The notes under the pieces are model-generated. The model ran no database searches, was not told where the DNA came from, and worked only from the letters and a program-made list of their open reading frames with translations. Below are positions 58,571 to 64,000 of a stretch of DNA of 64,000 bases, in pieces (the first letter of the stretch is position 1; the number at the start of each line of letters is the position of its first letter). Both the position numbers and the translations under genes were made by a program. Source of the DNA: Berberis thunbergii (lineage: Eukaryota > Streptophyta > Magnoliopsida > Ranunculales > Berberidaceae); assembly GCA_003290165.1 (NCBI GenBank), contig QNQO01000509.1, positions 186,001 through 250,000 of the forward strand, given 5' to 3'.

Positions 58571-60560
58571 CATATGCACATCAGCCGAGATGTGATGTTT
58601 GATGAAGAAAATAACATGGCCATGGACTGTTGCAAATTCGGAGAAACACATTGGGGTCAATGTTGATGGTGATAATGATGAAAATCAGCCCCCATTGCAG
58701 CTTGGTAAACCTCAATCCAATCCTTCCAGCTCCATTAGCCTACCAATTTCTCTGCCTAAAGAAACACCAAATGTTTCCTCCCCTCCATCCAAAGGACAAC
58801 ATTTGAGTTTCCGCAACAAATATGTTCTCAGCATGTTAAGAAGACACCGGCATGGGTGCAAGACTATGAGGTACATGTAGTTGATCGGTTTAATGATCCA
58901 GTTACTCACTTTGTTTTATTTTCAAGTAGTGATAAAGTTGAATTTAGTGATGTGGTTCAAGATTCAGAATGGAAAATTGTTATGGATGCGGAGATTCATT
59001 CCATTAAAATTGAGAATTGTGTGACCTCCCCAATGGTCATAAGACAATTGGTGCCAAATGAATTTACCAAACAGGGTTGGATGCACAAGGCAAAGTTGAA
59101 AAATTACGAAGCACGTATGGTCACGAAAGGTTATGAGCCGCAGCCCGAAATCGACTATAAGGAGGTTTTGCTCAAGTTGCAAGGAATCATACCATCAGGT
59201 TGGTACTTGCTTTGGCAACTCAAAACTCCTGCCCCATCTTTCAGTTTGATGTCAAATCAACATTTCTCCATTGCGATTTGGAAGAATGGGTATATGTTGA
59301 TTAGCCGCAAGGCTACATGCAAACGGAGAGCGAACATAAGGTGTACAGGCTAAGGAAAGCTTTGAGTGGACTAAAAAAACGCCTAGGGCTTGATAAAGTC
59401 GCATTGATGTTTATTTTTCAAAGTGTGGTTTCAAAAAGCGTCCATATGAGCCTTCCTTAATAATAAAATCTAAAATCGATGGTAGGGTCTTGATTGTGTT
59501 TTATATGCAGATGATTTGATTGACACACCAGTATGATTGATGAGTTTAAATGCTTGATGATGACAAAATTCGATATGATTGTGTGTTGTTAACACATTAC
59601 TTCCTTGACAGTGAAGTAACTCAATCTTCGGCTGGTATTTTTTTATCTCACAACAAAGTATATTCGTGTTTTGGACAAGTTTCTGATAGAGCACTGCAAC
59701 TCGGTACAACAGTAGACATTAGCTTGAAGCTTACGAAAGATTCAAAAGGGAGGAAGATCAATATCACCTAATACAAGCAAATAGTAGGGAGTTTGATGTA
59801 CTTGACAATAACTTTACCCGACATAATGCAAAAAGTTAACATGATCAGTTGGTACATTGAAGAATTTTTTTTATTTTTTTTGGGTCATTGACCCTTTTTA
59901 TTTATTTATTTATTAATCCATGTCCAAAGGTTACATGACTGACCCTATAGGATTAACCAAACCAGGTCCGAAGGCTACACTATTTTTGCCACTTAATATA
60001 TTCGTCGCCTCCATCTTGCATAAAGACTTGTTTTCGCTCCGGTCCACTTAATGCATTGAAGAATCGATAGAATTACACATTCTTGTTGTGAAACGAATTC
60101 TAAGGTACTTAAAGGGAACCGGTGATTTTGGAATCTTCTATAAAAATGGAACAAAATCAGGTCTGATTGGCTTCACAGATAATGATTACGCCCCGACAAC
60201 TCTGATGATAGAAGGAACACCTCTATTTATGCTCAAAATAACAACAATTTCATGGTGTTCGAATAAACAAACAAGTTGTGTTATTATCCACCATTGAAAC
60301 AAAACACATCGTGGTTGCGTCATGCACATGTCAAACTGTATGGTTGAGAAGATTGCTTGGGAAACCACAATTGCCTCAAAATGGCAATAACAAACATATT
60401 AACGTGCAATATAGATCTTGTCAGAGACAAAACAATTGATCTTCTCCATTGTGGGAGTGAAGATCAGGTTGTTGACATCTTTACCAAGTCCCTCAAATTG
60501 GCTCAGTTCGCTAACTTACACAAATTATTTGGAGTATGTTCAGACAAGTATCCAATTTGA
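58571..60560 (+). pseudogene. Copia RT and RNase H remnant, interrupted by a SINE
   Basis: Segment 58856-59353 includes KNYEARMVTKGYEPQPEIDY, the RT start, with frame changes afterwards (the YVDD region near 59500 is broken: LYADDLIDTP). KRILRYLKGTGDFGIFYKNG follows the SINE, and the RNase H end (VVDIFTKSLKLAQFANLHKL) runs to 60560 with an intact DIFTK motif. Confidence 0.85.
59866..60053 (-). mobile_element. SINE-like retroposon, copy 2
   Basis: 188-bp insert with a T-run at its left side (a poly(A) tail on the minus strand) and an 11-bp duplication CATTGAAGAAT (59855-59865, 60054-60064). Collinear with 34277-34485. No clear pol III boxes, so tRNA or other origin is open. Confidence 0.88.
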
Positions 60561-61505
60561 GGGAGGGAAGTTCATAAGTTCACTAGTAAACTGAATGTAA
60601 AAAAAATACGATTAGGAATTTGAGTAAGACTGGACTTAGTCTTTGCTTGTTGGAGCCATTAGCTAGTCCTTAGGAGTTGTTGGAGTCATTAGATAATATG
60701 TAGGAGTTATTGGAGTCATTACCTATTCTTTAGTCTTTAGGAGTTATTGGATAGTTGCTTATTTAGGACTTGTTTCTATTAATTGCGCCATTTTGATTAT
60801 GATGTTGAGGTGTCCGTGTTTGATTTGGTGATTCTTCGTGTGAGTTCCTGGGAGCATACATGGAGGAGCACAAAGAAAAAAGGTTATAATATAAACTTTT
60901 TGGGGGTGATGAATTGAGTTGGATTTGTTCGATTGATGATTTAAGTGGGTGAGAGAGGTTGGTTAGTAGAATGCAAAAAAATAAGAATGGAAAGAGGTAC
61001 AATTGATGAAACAAACATATTGACGTGCGATATAGATCTTGTCAGAGACATAACAATTGATCTTCTCTGCTATGGGAGTGGAGATCAGGTTGTTGACATC
61101 TTTACCAAGTCCCTCAAATTGGCTCAATTCACCAACTTGCGCAAATTACTTGGAGTATGTTCATTCAAGTGTCCAATTTGAGGGAGGGAGTTCATAGGAG
61201 ATTCACCAGTAAATTGAATGAAAAAAATACATTAATTTTAAGGGTTAGGAATTTGAGTAAAATTGTACTCAGTTTTTGCTTGTTGGAGTCATTAGCTAGT
61301 TTTTAGGAGTTGTAGAAGTCATTAGATAATTTGTAGGAGTTGTTGGAGTCATTACATAGTCCTTGGGAGTTATTGGATAGTTGCTTATTTTTGTGAAAAG
61401 TCAGCTTGTATATTCATCTATTTAAGGAGTTTCATATCGGTGAATAAATTACTATCCACGCAAGTATTTCTAGTGTTCTTTGTTATCTGTTATTTTTCTA
61501 TAACA
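60392..61505 (+). repeat. Duplicated copia 3' end
   Basis: 60392-60770 and 61012-61400 are near-copies: the ACAAACATATTRACGTGCRA start, the DIFTKSLKLAQF coding end, the purine tract TTTGAGGGAGGGA and a GGAGTCATTAGNTAG-rich LTR. They are about 620 bp apart in the same orientation, from two related insertions or unequal exchange. Confidence 0.85.
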
Positions 61506-61509
61506 CCCA

Positions 61510-63421
61510 CTCGTCACCTTCTTCATATGATTTGTCTTCAATTGGAGGTGGCAGAGAAGGTGGAGGTGATATTCACATAATTATTACATAATATATCCCT
61601 TAATTTATATATGTTAGTGTTTCGATTATTATATTTTATAGTAATTATTTCGTTTTCATATCTTTGTAGGAATTTGAGCGTGAACGATGAAATAAAATTA
61701 AGGCGACAATTTAAGAAATGACAATTGGTCGATTCTAGCAGTGGTACAAAGTAGATGGTCACATATCTAAACCCAAAACCAAGCCCATAACTTAAACCCA
61801 AAACCTAACCCATAAACCCAAACCAAATGCCAAGCCCAAGCAAATCCAATGAATATTCTCCTAATTATCCCTTGATTCTCTCCATAAATCATCCATTTAT
61901 CTCATCTCTATTCATTTTTATCATTCTCTATAAATACAAGAGAAAAAAGGGAGGAAGTGAAGGCAATCAAGCAACAATAGCCAAATCCAAACCTCTTCCT
62001 CGCACATTGATTCTCATCACCATCACCACCGCCTATCCATCTCTCACTCCCTCTCTGTCCAGATCACTCCGCCATCTCTGCCACCAGAGCCACCACCACC
62101 TCCGGACAACACAGCCGCCACCACCATCATCCGAGCACTGCCACCGTGAAACAGGGGTGTGACAACCCTATTTCACGTTAAAAACTTCACCTCGCCACCG
62201 AGCACCACCATCACCCGAGCACCACACAGACTGTCCCTCTACCACCGTCCCTATCCAACAACCAAACACCTAGCATCGCGAGCCGCCCTGTTCCACCACC
62301 TCGCGACAGAGCACAGCCCCTGCTCCTCTCCTCTCTGTCCTCTGTTAGTCTCGGCCTCCTTACTGTCTCTCTCTCACGATCACCACCACAGAGCGGCGCG
62401 TCAGCTGCACACAACCACCGCTGCGATAGGAACAGAAACAGGGCCGCGCACCATCCCTCTCTCTGTTTTTTTTGTGTTCTTATCGCATCCCTCTCACTGA
62501 TCTTCCATCCCTCTCTTTCTTTTGCAGGTTCCGGAACAGGTTGGAGGACGAGGACGCTCGCGAGGAGCAGAAAATGAGGCTGCGCAAGCAGCGCTGCTCG
62601 CTGGAGACGAAGGCGAAGTGCAGAGCTGTTCTTTTGGCGGGAACCAATTGATTTTCGAATTAGTTGGTTATTGGCACCCCGAGCATTTCTCTGAGCATCC
62701 ACATTGCAATTTGCAGCTTTTCCTCGGGTTTCGTGTTCGGACCACATCGAGTTTGCGACAAACCAAAAGGGTTGCATAATTCATTTTAATTTGTTTTACT
62801 GATTTAAATGCTTAATTGATAAACAATTTATTTTTAAAAATTGATAAATTGCTTTCACTTTTCATGTTCGATTAAAAAATTGATATGTTTGGTAGTTAGA
62901 TTAACATTTTATCAATATTCAAAGCATGTGTTAAAAATTATTAAGCTTGAACTTTGATTAAGTGTGCCTAAAAAGACACTTAATATTTGGTAAGAGTTTA
63001 TTTGTTTGAAATAAATTGTTAATGTTTGTCAGAAACTTAATATGATTAGAATTGGATTTTAATGATCACATCTTCGGTGTAAGCAAGAGATCTTCATCCC
63101 TAAAGCTTCTCGTTTATAATTTCAGTAATTTAGATTTAAATATTTTTGCTAAGTCATTGGTGAGTCCAAGCCCACAAAATCCATATTTTCCTTTAATTTT
63201 ATTTTTCTTATTTTTAATTTATTTTTAGATTAGTTTTAAAAATACTGTAATCCCATTTTCATCCAAATTAGTTTAATTAAATTATTAAATTCAATTGCAT
63301 CCACTTTCCTCGTGGGATCGACCCGTACTTGCCGTTGTCTACCAGTTAGACACCGTGCACTATCGGTTATTACAAGTGAGATTTATTAACTTATTAATTT
63401 AGGTTAATAAAACTCGCAACA
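61510..63421 (+). repeat. 5' LTR of a gypsy element that leaves the window
   Basis: The right end ACTCGCAACA at 63421 is followed by a tRNA-Asp primer site. The start is not fixed and lies between 61,510 and about 61,800. A TATA box CTCTATAAATAC at 61926-61937 precedes a C-rich leader. No partner LTR is in the window. Confidence 0.7.
61926..61937 (+). promoter_or_regulatory. TATA box in the gypsy LTR
   Basis: CTCTATAAATAC in the expected U3 position, before the CA/CT-rich leader. Confidence 0.5.
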
Positions 63422-63427
63422 AGTTTT

Positions 63428-63445
63428 TGGCGCTGTTGCCGGGGA
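63428..63445 (+). other. tRNA-Asp primer-binding site
   Basis: TGGCGCTGTTGCCGGGGA, complementary to the plant tRNA-Asp 3' end with one mismatch, 6 bp past the LTR end. Confidence 0.88.
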
Positions 63446-64000
63446 AGGTAGCGGTATAATTGAATTTAAGAATTATTTTCACTAATAAAAAAAATCAATT
63501 TTATTTTATTTTATTAAGTTCTTTTTACACTTATTTTATGTTTGATTTTGCAGAATACACACTTCTCGAGAAAATTGGACCATCCTGCAAACATCAAGCA
63601 AAGTTTTTTTGTTTATTTTGTGCGGAGAGTTTTAATTTTATTTTCACATTGTTTTACGAGTGTGTGGTGTAATAATTTTTAACTCTACTGTTTTCATTTT
63701 GTTAAAAAAAACCCTAAATTCTCTAATTCAAAAGAAAATATAGGGAAACAATTTTAATTGTTACCCAATAATTTCTTGTGATTTAGAAATCCGACTTCTA
63801 AGACCAAGATCAGTAAATTTGATTGCATATGCTTGTGTGCTGATTGAAATAGATAAAAACAAGTCGGACATTTTTTTAATTGTGCTAACTTTTTGTGCAG
63901 AACGAAATACGCACATCGTAAGTATTTCTATCACACGCAATGTATTAGCAACCTGATGCTTTGTGTAATTGTTTGAAATTGTGTGATTGGTTGTTTAATT
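63446..64000 (+). other. Gypsy leader, no ORF yet
   Basis: AT-rich untranslated leader between the primer site and the expected gag start, which lies beyond the window. Confidence 0.55.

Larger units (their letters stand above)
56986..61505 (+). mobile_element. Second Ty1/copia element, degenerate
   Basis: About 100 bp of 5' LTR end (GAATAAAATATTATCTAAGC...) matches the 3' LTR end at about 61430-61500. A tRNA-iMet primer-like TGGCATCAGAGC lies at 57090-57101. Broken gag, protease, integrase, RT and RNase H parts follow in copia order to 60560. A SINE sits in the RT/RNase H part and the 3' end is duplicated. Confidence 0.85.

Noticed and set aside
62211..62777. 188-residue minus-strand ORF
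   Set aside because: Lies antisense within the gypsy LTR; Arg/Ala-rich composition follows the C-rich leader, no motif.

Overview
This is a 64 kb piece of a flowering-plant nuclear genome, AT-rich and mostly made of transposable elements. The evidence is split genes with GT-AG introns, plant-specific families (a DHHC S-acyltransferase, an IDD zinc-finger gene, a plant DUF716 membrane protein), tRNA-Asp- and tRNA-iMet-primed LTR retrotransposons, and hairpins that look like MIR477. MIR477 is absent from Brassicaceae, so a non-Brassicaceae dicot is likely; I cannot name the species.

Left part (1-11,460): the 3' three exons of a DHHC palmitoyltransferase (731-2678, +), a non-LTR retrotransposon 3' remnant (~4,500-4,905, -), a MIR477-like hairpin with its own TATA box (6374-6597, -), a GTGTC-rich repeat (~6,980-8,110) and an RTE-type LINE fragment (10,397-11,335, +) beside a long (ATT)n tract.

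Retrotransposon block (11,462-33,470): a decayed Tat-like Ty3/gypsy element (-) sits inside the (ATT)n tract. It keeps both LTRs, gag, protease and part of RT, plus a broken antisense coiled-coil ORF and a 183-bp tandem repeat. Next is an old, 5'-truncated Ty1/copia (-). Its RT is split by a young Athila-like gypsy element (22,981-31,056, -) with near-identical LTRs and a TAGTC duplication. The young element has one long gag-protease ORF joined directly to the integrase C-terminus, with RT, RNase H and the integrase core missing.

Middle (33,470-53,550): hAT-, CACTA- and foldback-type MITEs, three tandem MIR477-like hairpins (37,971-38,565, -), a fourth on the + strand (43,554-43,759), a frameshifted IDD zinc-finger gene with a hAT MITE in its first intron (43,987-46,777, -), a LINE remnant, and an intact DUF716 gene (51,918-52,835, -) with a long inverted repeat just upstream.

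Right part (53,551-64,000): a non-autonomous hAT element full of GATC repeats, a complete 600-bp TRIM retrotransposon inside a degenerate minisatellite, a broken Ty1/copia (+) interrupted by a SINE with an 11-bp target duplication and carrying a duplicated 3' end, and the 5' LTR and primer-binding site of another gypsy element that runs out of the window.

Host loci likely to be functional are the S-acyltransferase (partial here), the DUF716 protein and the MIR477-like loci. I see no previously undescribed protein system. The most informative signals are the MIR477 loci, the fused non-autonomous gypsy ORF and the antisense ORF plus satellite-like repeat in the Tat element. All alignments and hairpins were done by eye.
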